Positions 43,736 to 51,325 of a stretch of 64,000 nt of DNA are shown here, one piece after another. This DNA is from Falsiruegeria mediterranea M17 (lineage in GTDB: Bacteria; Pseudomonadota; Alphaproteobacteria; Rhodobacterales; Rhodobacteraceae): assembly GCF_900302455.1 (NCBI RefSeq), contig NZ_ONZG01000002.1:310001-374000 (forward strand). The letters run 5' to 3'. Position 1 is the first letter of the stretch, and each line of letters begins with the position of its first letter. Below the pieces are notes generated by a model. It saw only the letters and a list, made by a program, of their open reading frames with translations, was not told the DNA's origin and did not search any database. The position numbers and the translations under genes were made by a program.

Positions 43736-44956
43736 ATGGATCGCCGAACCTTTATCGCGCAGGCCTGCGCGACAGCTCTTGCCGGGTTCACACCGCTTGC
43801 CGGGACTGCGGCCGAGGGCCGCCGCCCAAACGGGTTTATCCGCACCAATTGGAGCCGCGATCCCTATAGCCGGGGGGCCTATTCCTTTTTTGCCAAGGGA
43901 TCGAAGCGACGCCATACAAGGGACCTCGCAGAGCCCGTGGGCGCCCGTGTCTTCTTTGCCGGAGAGGCCGCGCATCCGGACTACAACAGCACCGTTCACG
44001 CGGCTTTGGAATCAGGACAATTGGCCGCGCGGGCTGTGCGACGCGCCAAGCACAAACGCGTCATTGTCATTGGGGCCGGCATCAGCGGCCTTGCGGCAGC
44101 ACGGCAGCTTGCCGACGCCGGTTTCGATGTCGTGGTGCTTGAGGCTCGGGGCCGCATAGGCGGACGGATCTGGACCGACAGGCGATTGCGGCAGCCCCTT
44201 GATCTGGGGGCCAGCTGGCTGCACGGCACGCGCGGCAATCCATTGACCGGTCTCACCCGGTCTCAGGGCATGCCCCACCGCGTCACTGGCGACAGCTATG
44301 TCATCCGGGGCAAGGATGGGCGCCGTATGCGGGACGCCGACGCACCCGATTGGCTGGACCAGGTGGCTGAGGTGCAGCACGACGCCGGGGCCAGCCTGAA
44401 CGAATTGAACCTGAGCGCCTATCTGACAGATAACGACTATGACGGCGACGAGTGGATTTTCCCCAAAGGCTATGACGCAGTGTTGCGCGCCTTTAACCGC
44501 GGTCTCGACATCCGCCTGAAAACGGATGTGCGCCAGATCCAGATGACATCAACCGGTGTGCAGCTGCGGGATGCCGCAGGCACAGAGTTCGCAGCGGACG
44601 CGGTCATCGTTTCGGTCCCCTTGGGCGTTCTGAAAACCGATCACATCCGCTTTGAGCCCGCCCTGCCCAAGCCAAAGAGGCAGGCGATCGCCAAGCTTGG
44701 CATGGGACTGTTGGACAAGGTCTATCTGCGCTATGACGCCGTGTTCTGGGACGCTGACACCACTTGGATCATGACGCCCGAGAACGGCCTGCCAAAGGGG
44801 CAATTCAACCAATGGCTTAACCTAGCGCCTTACATCGGCGCGCCCCTTCTTGTGGCCTTCAACGGAGCACAGCCTGCCCGCGACCTTGCTCGCGCATCGG
44901 ACAAGCAGATCCTGAATATGGCGCAACAGACCCTGGATCGGGCCTATCCGGGATGA
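43736..44956 (+). CDS. Circularly permuted flavin amine oxidase with Tat signal
   Basis: 406 residues. A twin-arginine signal ([20 protein letters not shown]) predicts export. Residues about 33-102 hold what is normally the C-terminal end of flavin amine oxidases: [14 protein letters not shown] (38-51), the FAD-site [20 protein letters not shown] (73-92). Only then comes the usual N-terminus: Rossmann [20 protein letters not shown] (111-130), [25 protein letters not shown] (158-164). The substrate domain follows, and the protein stops at DRAYPG (401-406), just where canonical enzymes would continue into the WSxDPYSxG block. No copy of that block follows. The frame is intact. It precedes the glutamine-synthetase-like genes, so oxidation of an amine or polyamine is a reasonable guess. 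Confidence 0.88.
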   Translation: MDRRTFIAQACATALAGFTPLAGTAAEGRRPNGFIRTNWSRDPYSRGAYSFFAKGSKRRHTRDLAEPVGARVFFAGEAAHPDYNSTVHAALESGQLAARAVRRAKHKRVIVIGAGISGLAAARQLADAGFDVVVLEARGRIGGRIWTDRRLRQPLDLGASWLHGTRGNPLTGLTRSQGMPHRVTGDSYVIRGKDGRRMRDADAPDWLDQVAEVQHDAGASLNELNLSAYLTDNDYDGDEWIFPKGYDAVLRAFNRGLDIRLKTDVRQIQMTSTGVQLRDAAGTEFAADAVIVSVPLGVLKTDHIRFEPALPKPKRQAIAKLGMGLLDKVYLRYDAVFWDADTTWIMTPENGLPKGQFNQWLNLAPYIGAPLLVAFNGAQPARDLARASDKQILNMAQQTLDRAYPG

Positions 44957-44981
44957 GGTTGAAAAACGACCGCTCGCAAAA

Positions 44982-44991
44982 TTTGATCAAA
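44982..44991. promoter_or_regulatory. TTTGATCAAA palindrome, site 1
   Basis: AAATTTGATCAAATCTAGTGAC lies 59 bases upstream of the first glutamine-synthetase-like ATG. Nearly the same sequence recurs at 46409. The perfect TTTGATCAAA core suggests a dimeric repressor or activator site shared by the two units. The regulator is not identified; an Xre/Cupin PuuR-like protein is one possibility. Confidence 0.6.
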
Positions 44992-45050
44992 TCTAGTGAC
45001 AAGACCCCATCGGCTCGGCTATCTCTCGGGAAACGAGATTGGAGCGTCCC

Positions 45051-46370
45051 ATGGACCTTGCACAGTTTGACACCTTTCGCGTCGCCGCCGTTGACCTGAA
45101 CGGGCAACTTCGGGGCAAACGTGTTCCCGCAATTTACGCCGGAAAGCTGGACAAAGGCGCCGTACGCATCCCGTTCTCGGCGCTGAATGTGGACCTGTGG
45201 GGGGCGGATATCGAAAACAGCCCCCTGGTCTTTGAAAGCGGTGATGCCGACGGCGTTCTGCGCCCGACCGAACGGGGAGCCGTGCCGACGCCCTGGCTGG
45301 CGCAGCCTTCGGCGATGGTGCCGATGGCGCTCTATCACGATGACGGCGCGCGCTTTGACGGTGACCCGCGCCATGCTTTGGCCGATGTGCTGGATCGCTA
45401 CGCCGCGCGCGGGTGGACCGTGATCGCGGCAACCGAGTTGGAATTCACCCTGATCGACGACAGTGGTGATACCCCGCAACCACCCCACAGCCCAGTGACG
45501 GGACGCGCGCTTGAAGATATGGCGGTGCTGTCCATGGCCGAGCTTGACGCTTTTGACGAGTTCTTTTCCGACCTCTACGCAGGGTGCGCCGATATGGGCA
45601 TCCCGGCGCAGACCGCGATATCCGAATCCGGGATCGGCCAGTTCGAGGTCAACCTGAACCATCAGGACGCGATGCGATGCGCCGATGATACCCTGTTGTT
45701 CAAGGTTTTGGTGCGCGGCTTGGCCCGCAAACACGGGTTTGCCGCCACCTTCATGGCCAAACCCTATGACGACGATGCGGGCAACGGAATGCATGTGCAT
45801 TACTCCGTTGTTGATGCGGATGGCGTGAATGTCTTTGACAATGGCGGCCCTGACGGCACCGACCTGCTGCGCCAAGCCGTGGCTGGATGTCTGGCCGCAA
45901 TGCCCGATTGTACGCTGATCTTTGCGCCCCATGGCAATTCCTACACGCGGCTGGTTCCTGGCGCGCATGCCCCAACCGGGGCGTGCTGGGCCTATGAAAA
46001 CCGCACCGCAGCCCTGCGCATTCCCGGCGGCCCGTCTGCTGCACGTCGGATCGAGCACCGCGTCGCAGGCGGTGACACCAACCCCTATCTGATGCTGGCC
46101 GCCGTGTTGGGGGCCGCGATGGTCGGGATTGAGGACGCAATGGAGCCCCCCACCCCAATCTCTGGCAATGCCTATGCCCTGGATGGCGTGCCACAATTGG
46201 CTCCTGACTGGCCCTCGGCGGTTTCGCGCTTTGAGGACAGCGATTTAGTGGCACGCATCTTTTCCGCCGACCTGATCCGCAACTTGGCGATGACCAAACG
46301 GCAAGAGATCACGCTCTTTGCCGAACGTCCGACGGAACGTCACTGGCTCAGCTACCTGGAAACCGTCTGA
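45051..46370 (+). CDS. Glutamine synthetase family protein (gamma-glutamyl-amine ligase-like) 1
   Basis: 439 residues. A beta-Grasp N-terminus (FRVAAVDLNGQLRGKRVPA) and the catalytic domain with TELEFTLID (metal Glu), GIGQFEVNL, GNGMHVHYSV, SYTRLVPGAHAP and YENRTAALRIP. The N-terminal domain and sequence drift match PuuA/GlnT-like ligases that couple glutamate to amines rather than ammonia. No adenylylation loop is evident. ATG 45051 follows GGAGCGTCCC. It forms a unit behind palindrome site 1, ahead of an amidotransferase and a second ligase. Confidence 0.88.
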   Translation: MDLAQFDTFRVAAVDLNGQLRGKRVPAIYAGKLDKGAVRIPFSALNVDLWGADIENSPLVFESGDADGVLRPTERGAVPTPWLAQPSAMVPMALYHDDGARFDGDPRHALADVLDRYAARGWTVIAATELEFTLIDDSGDTPQPPHSPVTGRALEDMAVLSMAELDAFDEFFSDLYAGCADMGIPAQTAISESGIGQFEVNLNHQDAMRCADDTLLFKVLVRGLARKHGFAATFMAKPYDDDAGNGMHVHYSVVDADGVNVFDNGGPDGTDLLRQAVAGCLAAMPDCTLIFAPHGNSYTRLVPGAHAPTGACWAYENRTAALRIPGGPSAARRIEHRVAGGDTNPYLMLAAVLGAAMVGIEDAMEPPTPISGNAYALDGVPQLAPDWPSAVSRFEDSDLVARIFSADLIRNLAMTKRQEITLFAERPTERHWLSYLETV

Positions 46371-46408
46371 CGCCCTTGCGAGCAATGCCTTGCTCGGGTA
46401 ACGTAGAA

Positions 46409-46418
46409 TTTGATCAAA
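46409..46418. promoter_or_regulatory. TTTGATCAAA palindrome, site 2
   Basis: GAATTTGATCAAATTTGGTGAC is 11 bases from the ATG of the amidotransferase gene, so a bound protein would block the start or the promoter's downstream edge. It shares the TTTGATCAAAT-T-GTGAC pattern with site 1 (44982). Confidence 0.6.
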
Positions 46419-46429
46419 TTTGGTGACCC

Positions 46430-47119
46430 ATGAAAATCGGTATTCTGATAACCGGCCACGCCCCGGATGCCCTGATCGGCAAAACGGGCGACTATGACAA
46501 GATCTTTGCCCGGCTTCTGAGCGGTCACGGACATGACTTCGACTTTGCCGCCTATGCGGTTGTCGACAATGAATTCCCCGATGGCGCCGAGGATTGCGAC
46601 GGGTGGCTGCTGACTGGTTCAAAACATGGCGCCTACGAAGACCACGACTGGATCCCGCCGCTGGAACAGCTGATCCGCGACATCCACGCCCGCGGACTGC
46701 CCATGATCGGCGTCTGTTTTGGCCATCAGATCATTGCCCAGGCACTAGGTGGCAAAGTCGAGAAGTTCAGCGGCGGATGGGCCATCGGCCCCACCGAGTA
46801 TGACTATGGCGACCGTCAGATGACCATGAACGCCTGGCATCAGGATCAGGTGACCGAATTGCCCGACGGGGCAAAGGTGCTTGCAGGCAACGATTTTTGC
46901 AAGAACGCGGTGCTGGCCTATGGCGACACCACCTGGACCGTGCAGCCGCACCCTGAGTTCGACAACGGATTTGTCGACGGCCTGATCAAGGCGCGCGGGC
47001 GCGGGCTGGTTCCCGACACCATTCTCAACGCCGCCGAAACCCGGTTGGCAGATACCATCGACAGCCCGCAGATCGCGCGCGAGATGGCCGTTTTTTTTGC
47101 AAAAGCAGGTGCAGCATGA
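46430..47119 (+). CDS. Class I glutamine amidotransferase-like protein
   Basis: 229 residues. Catalytic Cys96 in MIGVCFGHQIIAQALGG and the His-Glu pair in VQPHPEF near residue 175 are intact. It is a stand-alone GATase1 domain of the YfeJ/GuaA-like kind, distinct from the PuuD peptidase C26 fold, but could serve the same step: hydrolysis of gamma-glutamyl intermediates made by the flanking ligases. Its stop overlaps the next start (ATGA). Confidence 0.88.
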   Translation: MKIGILITGHAPDALIGKTGDYDKIFARLLSGHGHDFDFAAYAVVDNEFPDGAEDCDGWLLTGSKHGAYEDHDWIPPLEQLIRDIHARGLPMIGVCFGHQIIAQALGGKVEKFSGGWAIGPTEYDYGDRQMTMNAWHQDQVTELPDGAKVLAGNDFCKNAVLAYGDTTWTVQPHPEFDNGFVDGLIKARGRGLVPDTILNAAETRLADTIDSPQIAREMAVFFAKAGAA

Positions 47120-48474
47120 CCGATTGGAAAGACAATCTCCCCGAAGCCGCAAAAACCTATCTGGACGGGAGGCGCCTAGATGAGGTCGAATGCGTGATCT
47201 CGGACTTGCCCGGCATCGCGCGTGGCAAAGCGGTGCCTGCCAGCAAATTTGCCAAACAGGACTATTTCCACCTGCCCGACAGCATCTTCTACCAGACCAT
47301 CACTGGCGACTGGGGAGAGGCCGCTGGCGACGACGGCTTCATTGAAAAAGACATGATCCTGAAGCCCGACATGTCTACTGCAACCGCTGCGCCCTGGACC
47401 GGCGATTGGACGTTGCAAGTGATCCACGATGCCTATGATCGCGACGGCGAGGCGATCCCGTACTCGCCGCGCAACGTGCTCAAACGCGTCGTGCAGCTCT
47501 ATCGGGACCAAGGATGGGAGCCGATCGTGGCCCCTGAGATGGAGTTCTTCCTGGTCGCCCGCAACGTGGATCCGGCCAAAGAGATCGAGCCGATGATGGG
47601 CCGTTCGGGTCGCCCGGCGGCGGCGCGACAGGCCTATTCGATGACGGCCGTGGACGAGTTTGGTCCGGTGATCGACGACATCTATGACTTTGCCGAACAC
47701 CAGGGGTTTGAGATTGACGGCATCACACAGGAAGGCGGCGCCGGTCAGCTGGAGATCAACCTGCTGCACGGCGATCCGGTCAAGCTGGCGGATGAGGTGT
47801 TCTATTTCAAGCGCCTGATCCGCGAGGCAGCCTTGCGCCACGACTGCTTTGCCACATTCATGGCCAAACCGATCGAGGATGAGCCCGGCAGCGCCATGCA
47901 CATTCACCATTCGATCCTGGACATTGAAACGGGCCAGAACATCTTTGTCGGGCCACAATGTGGCGAGACCGACGCCTTTTATCATTTCATCGCCGGGCTG
48001 CAGAACCACCTGCCCTCTGGCCTTGCGGTCATGGCGCCATATGTGAACTCTTACCGTCGCTACGTGAAAGACCATGCCGCGCCGATCAACCTGGAATGGG
48101 CGCGTGACAACCGCACAACCGGCATTCGAGTGCCCTTGTCCGGCCCGGCAGCGCGCCGGGTCGAAAACCGGATCGCGGGCATGGACTGCAACCCTTACCT
48201 GGGCATCGCGGTCTCGCTGGCGTGCGGTTATCTAGGCCTGACCGAGCAACTGCGCCCGCGTCGGCAATTCTATGGCGATGCCTATGAGGGCGAAGGCGAC
48301 ATCCCACAGGTTCTTGGCCAAGCTCTGGACATGTTCGACGGCGCCAAGGCCCTGCATGAGGTGCTGGGCCCTGAATTTGCGCGGGTCTTTTCCATCGTCA
48401 AACGCGCCGAATACGAAGAGTTTTTGCAAGTGATCTCGCCCTGGGAGCGCGAACACTTGCTGCTGAACGTCTGA
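47116..48474 (+). CDS. Glutamine synthetase family protein (gamma-glutamyl-amine ligase-like) 2
   Basis: 452 residues. N-terminal VECVISDLPGIARGKAVPASKF, then PEMEFFLVA, GGAGQLEINLLHGD, GSAMHIHHSIL, NSYRRYVKDHAAP and RDNRTTGIRVPLSGPAARRVENR. These cover the ATP, metal and glutamate sites of the PuuA-like ligases. It differs clearly from the first copy (about one third identical by eye), so the two are old paralogues, perhaps with different amine substrates. Coupled to the amidotransferase by ATGA. Confidence 0.88.
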   Translation: MTDWKDNLPEAAKTYLDGRRLDEVECVISDLPGIARGKAVPASKFAKQDYFHLPDSIFYQTITGDWGEAAGDDGFIEKDMILKPDMSTATAAPWTGDWTLQVIHDAYDRDGEAIPYSPRNVLKRVVQLYRDQGWEPIVAPEMEFFLVARNVDPAKEIEPMMGRSGRPAAARQAYSMTAVDEFGPVIDDIYDFAEHQGFEIDGITQEGGAGQLEINLLHGDPVKLADEVFYFKRLIREAALRHDCFATFMAKPIEDEPGSAMHIHHSILDIETGQNIFVGPQCGETDAFYHFIAGLQNHLPSGLAVMAPYVNSYRRYVKDHAAPINLEWARDNRTTGIRVPLSGPAARRVENRIAGMDCNPYLGIAVSLACGYLGLTEQLRPRRQFYGDAYEGEGDIPQVLGQALDMFDGAKALHEVLGPEFARVFSIVKRAEYEEFLQVISPWEREHLLLNV

Positions 48475-48511
48475 TCCCGATCAGCCTTTGATGGCTGTTG
48501 GTATCGAACTG

Positions 48512-48550
48512 ACCCGCCCCGGATCGCTCCGGTGGCGGGTTTCTTTTTGC
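48512..48550 (+). terminator. Rho-independent terminator
   Basis: ACCCGCC-CCGG-atcgct-CCGG-t-GGCGGGT forms a strong stem followed by TTCTTTTTG, 37 bases after the second ligase gene. Confidence 0.85.
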
Positions 48551-48628
48551 GGTGTCATAGAACTTTGGCTTGGCAGGGGGAGGGCTTTGTTTTAGATTTC
48601 CCAAAGGGAACCTGTAGGAATTTGAAAT

Positions 48629-49819
48629 ATGAAGACTCCCCCAAACGTCCATGCGGCTGAACCCATTCCCGCCGCAGCCCGCGAAGCCATCGACACATTG
48701 CTGACCTCTGGCGACCTGTTTCGCTATACCGCGCCCCAAGACGCGCCCGTTGCGTTGCTGGAACGTGAGTTTGCCGATCTTTTGGGGTCCAGATACGCGC
48801 TTGCCGTGTCGTCCTGCTCGGCTGCGCTGTTCCTGTCCCTCAAGGCTCTGGATCTGCCGCGTGACGCCCGTGTTCTGATCCCTGGCTTCACCTTTGCCGC
48901 TGTGCCATCATCGGTCGTGCATGCCGATTGCGTGCCTGTCCTATGCGAAGTGGGCGACAACTATCGCATCGACTTGGATGATTTTGCAGCCAAGCTCGAC
49001 AGTGTTCAGGCGGTGATCATCAGCCACATGCGTGGCCATACCTCAGACATGGACGCGATCATGGACCTGTGCCAGGCACGCGATATCCCGGTGATCGAGG
49101 ATGCTGCCCATTCGCTGGGGACCACCTGGAACGGGCGGAACATCGGGACCATCGGCAAGATCGGTTGCTTCAGCTTTCAATCCTACAAGATGATCAACGC
49201 AGGCGAAGGTGGCATCCTGATCACCGACGACGCCGATCTAGTGGCGCGTGCCATCATCATGTCTGGCGCTTACGAGCACAATTGGAAAAAACACCCCGTT
49301 CTGCAAGACAGCTTTGCCAAATGGCAGAACCAGTTGCCGCTCTATAACCTGCGGATGAGCAACCTGAGTGCCGCTGTGATCCGCCCGCAGCTGCCCGAAC
49401 TGGCGCGCCGGGTGCGCGACGGGCTGACCAATCACGACTACGTCGCCGCGCGGCTCACCACCTCAGCCTACATCGACGTGCCCGCACCGCTGCCCGCAGA
49501 ACGCCGCGCCCCGGATTCGATCCAGTTCAACCTGCAAGGATTGGACGAGGCCGAAATCCGGCAATTTGCCCAAGCTGCCGAAGCGCGTGGGGTCAAGGTG
49601 CAGGTGTTCGGGCTGAGCGATGACAACGCCCGCGCCTTTTGGAACTGGCAATTCATCCCCGACCTACCCGAGCTGCCGCAGACCCGCGCCATGCTGATGC
49701 GCGCCTGCGACGTCCGCTTGCCAGTGGCACTGACACGCGACGATCTCGATGCCGTCGCCGATATCCTGCTCGAGGCAATGGCCGAGGCCGTCGGCCCCGT
49801 GCGCAGCTACGGCACCTGA
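48629..49819 (+). CDS. DegT/DnrJ/EryC1/StrS-family PLP aminotransferase
   Basis: 396 residues, fold type I. The cofactor lysine is Lys187 in GCFSFQSYKMINAGEGG, a hallmark of the family (usual FSxxxxKxxxxGEGG). Other blocks: AVSSCSAALFLSLKAL near 60, VIEDAAHSLGTTW near 155 and GYVAARLT-like C-terminal residues. These enzymes usually aminate nucleotide-linked or other keto sugars; some act on cyclitols. No sugar-nucleotide genes are nearby, so a role in amine metabolism with the upstream ligases is possible but unproven. It has its own upstream gap with a terminator. Confidence 0.85.
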   Translation: MKTPPNVHAAEPIPAAAREAIDTLLTSGDLFRYTAPQDAPVALLEREFADLLGSRYALAVSSCSAALFLSLKALDLPRDARVLIPGFTFAAVPSSVVHADCVPVLCEVGDNYRIDLDDFAAKLDSVQAVIISHMRGHTSDMDAIMDLCQARDIPVIEDAAHSLGTTWNGRNIGTIGKIGCFSFQSYKMINAGEGGILITDDADLVARAIIMSGAYEHNWKKHPVLQDSFAKWQNQLPLYNLRMSNLSAAVIRPQLPELARRVRDGLTNHDYVAARLTTSAYIDVPAPLPAERRAPDSIQFNLQGLDEAEIRQFAQAAEARGVKVQVFGLSDDNARAFWNWQFIPDLPELPQTRAMLMRACDVRLPVALTRDDLDAVADILLEAMAEAVGPVRSYGT

Positions 49820-49845
49820 GAGTCCGACACATCAGCACGATCGGT

Positions 49846-49930
49846 GCCGCGCCGGGCGCAGCCCGGCGCCCGGCCCAACGGGAGGCGGAGTTTCGTCAGA
49901 AACTCTGCCGACGGGCGGGAGCACCCCGAG
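49846..49930 (+). repeat. Palindromic intergenic repeat, copy E
   Basis: Stem 1 GCGCCGGGC-gca-GCCCGGCGC (49849-49869), core CCCAACGGGAGG (49874-49885), stem 2 AGTTTC-gtca-GAAACT, then CGACGGGCGGGAGCACCCCGAG. The best copy for defining the family. It follows the DegT stop by 27 bases. Confidence 0.82.
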
Positions 49931-49933
49931 CAG

Positions 49934-49967
49934 CAAAAAGCCGCGCTTGTTCATCAAGCGCGACTGG
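49934..49967 (-). terminator. Rho-independent terminator of phaR
   Basis: On the minus strand GTCGCGCTTG-atgaa-CAAGCGCGGC (with a G-T pair) runs into TTTTTGCTGC, 28 bases after the phaR stop. Confidence 0.8.
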
Positions 49968-49994
49968 CAATATCTCTATATATCGATGGGGTTG

Positions 49995-50552
49995 TCAGCT
50001 CAGCTTGGAGAGCTTGTTCTGCAAATCGGCCAGCTGTTTCTTGATCTCGTCCAGATCTTCACCGCCCTCATCCGACTTGGCGCTCTCAGACGGGTCTGGG
50101 GCTGACCAGTTCGAGGACAACCCACCGGTCATCGCCTTCAGAAACGCCTCTTGCTGCGCCTGCATGGCCTCAAAGCCCGGGATCTGGGCCATCGGGTTCA
50201 TGGCGTTCATGTTTTCCATCATCTTCGACTGGCTTTCGCGCAGCATCTCAAACGAGGATTGCAGGAACTGGGGCATCATGCCCCCGCCAGGCACCATATA
50301 GCTGCGGACCAGATCGTTGAGCACATTCACTGGCAGCACGTTCTCGCCACGGCTTTCATGTTCAGCGATGATCTGCAGCAGATATTGCCGGGTCAAATCA
50401 TCACCTGTCTTCAAGTCCACGATCTGAACCTCGCGGCCATCCCGGATGAACCCGGCGATATCCTCAAGCGTCACGTAATCGCTGGTTTCGGTGTTATAGA
50501 GCCGTCGGCTGGCATAGCGCTTGATCAGCAGTGGTTTTTCTTGTTCTGCCAC
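49995..50552 (-). CDS. phaR: Polyhydroxyalkanoate synthesis repressor PhaR
   Basis: 185 residues. N-terminal PHB/PHA accumulation DNA-binding domain (LLIKRYASRRLYNTETSDYVTLEDIAGFIRDG) and the adjoining accessory block (DLTRQYLLQIIAEHESRGENVLPVNVLNDLVRSYMVPGGG) are unmistakable. PhaR senses free PHB granules and represses phasin and synthesis genes until PHB forms. GTG 50552 is chosen because GGGAGG lies nine bases before it. The C-terminal tail is coiled-coil-like. CTGC-N3-GCAG sites lie before phaR (imperfect), phaP and phaC. Confidence 0.93.
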   Translation of the reverse strand: MAEQEKPLLIKRYASRRLYNTETSDYVTLEDIAGFIRDGREVQIVDLKTGDDLTRQYLLQIIAEHESRGENVLPVNVLNDLVRSYMVPGGGMMPQFLQSSFEMLRESQSKMMENMNAMNPMAQIPGFEAMQAQQEAFLKAMTGGLSSNWSAPDPSESAKSDEGGEDLDEIKKQLADLQNKLSKLS

Positions 50553-50573
50553 CGAGTTTCCTCCCCAGGAATG

Positions 50574-50584
50574 ATGCATTGCAG
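50574..50584. promoter_or_regulatory. PhaR-type site before phaR (imperfect)
   Basis: ATGC-ATT-GCAG differs by one base from the CTGC-N3-GCAG palindrome bound by PhaR in related Rhodobacterales. Its position 22 bases before the GTG start suggests autoregulation. Confidence 0.5.
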
Positions 50585-50660
50585 CAGCGAGACTATGCGA
50601 GCGCAGAACAAAAGAAAAGAGGTCAGGTCTTGACCAGGACTTCGACACCTTGGGCTTAGG

Positions 50661-50693
50661 CAAAAAGAAAGGGCAGGTCGTTTGACCTGCCCT
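50661..50693 (-). terminator. Rho-independent terminator of phaP
   Basis: AGGGCAGGTC-aaac-GACCTGCCCT on the minus strand, followed by TTCTTTTTG, 58 bases after the phasin stop. Confidence 0.85.
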
Positions 50694-50750
50694 GCACGGG
50701 ATGCACCAAAAAGATGGGAGGAGAGGGTTCGGTGCGACCCGCTCTGTCGC

Positions 50751-51194
50751 TTACTTGGCAGCTGCTTTTTTGGCTGCGGCGGTCACGTCGTTGGTGGCCT
50801 TTTTCACAGCGGCAGTTGCGTCTTCGGTGATGTCTTTGCCGGCAGCCATGAACAGCTCAACGGTGTCCATCTGAACTTTTTTCGCGATTTCAGCAAAAGC
50901 AGCCATGTTTTCAGCAGCAACTTCGGCCGAAGCGGATGCGAAATCGGTTGCCGCTTTGGCATAGTCGGCCGGGTCGGTTTTTGCTTTCGAAACTTCGGTC
51001 AGCTTGGCCAGGGTGTCCTTGGTCCATTTGTTCGAAATCTCGGCCGATTTCTCAGCGGCTTCCAGAGCAACGTTCGACAGCTTTTCGTTCAGGGTCGCGG
51101 TCGACTTGAACGCGTCTTCCATTGCGGTGGTGTCGACGGGGAATGCGCCCATGACGTCTTTCATGATCGCGGTAAAGTCTTGGGTCTTTGCCAT
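50751..51194 (-). CDS. phaP: Phasin (PHB granule protein)
   Basis: 147 residues, helical and Ala/Lys/Glu-rich. The block MAKTQDFTAIMKDVMGAFPVDTTAMEDAFKS and the amphipathic C-terminus with AAAKKAAAK are typical of alphaproteobacterial phasin_2 proteins, which coat PHB granules. It sits between phaR and phaC with two CTGC-N3-GCAG sites in its promoter, so granule-dependent derepression is expected. Confidence 0.92.
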   Translation of the reverse strand: MAKTQDFTAIMKDVMGAFPVDTTAMEDAFKSTATLNEKLSNVALEAAEKSAEISNKWTKDTLAKLTEVSKAKTDPADYAKAATDFASASAEVAAENMAAFAEIAKKVQMDTVELFMAAGKDITEDATAAVKKATNDVTAAAKKAAAK

Positions 51195-51259
51195 TGTACT
51201 AATCCTCTTTGCTGTCCGGGCCCACCCCGGTGTTCGTCAGCTTGAGAGGAATATGCTTT

Positions 51260-51270
51260 CTGCATTGCAG
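51260..51270. promoter_or_regulatory. PhaR site 1 in the phaP promoter
   Basis: CTGC-ATT-GCAG, a perfect palindromic half-site pair, 66 bases before the phaP ATG. Its centre is 30 bases (about three helical turns) from the next one. Confidence 0.75.
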
Positions 51271-51289
51271 CATTTCAAGAATTTTCTTG

Positions 51290-51300
51290 CTGCAATGCAG
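51290..51300. promoter_or_regulatory. PhaR site 2 in the phaP promoter
   Basis: CTGC-AAT-GCAG, centre 30 bases from site 1; the sequence CTGCATTGCAG / CTGCAATGCAG is an inverted version of the same motif. Both lie in an AT-rich stretch. Confidence 0.75.
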
Positions 51301-51325
51301 AAAAAACTTCACTTACACAATAAAA

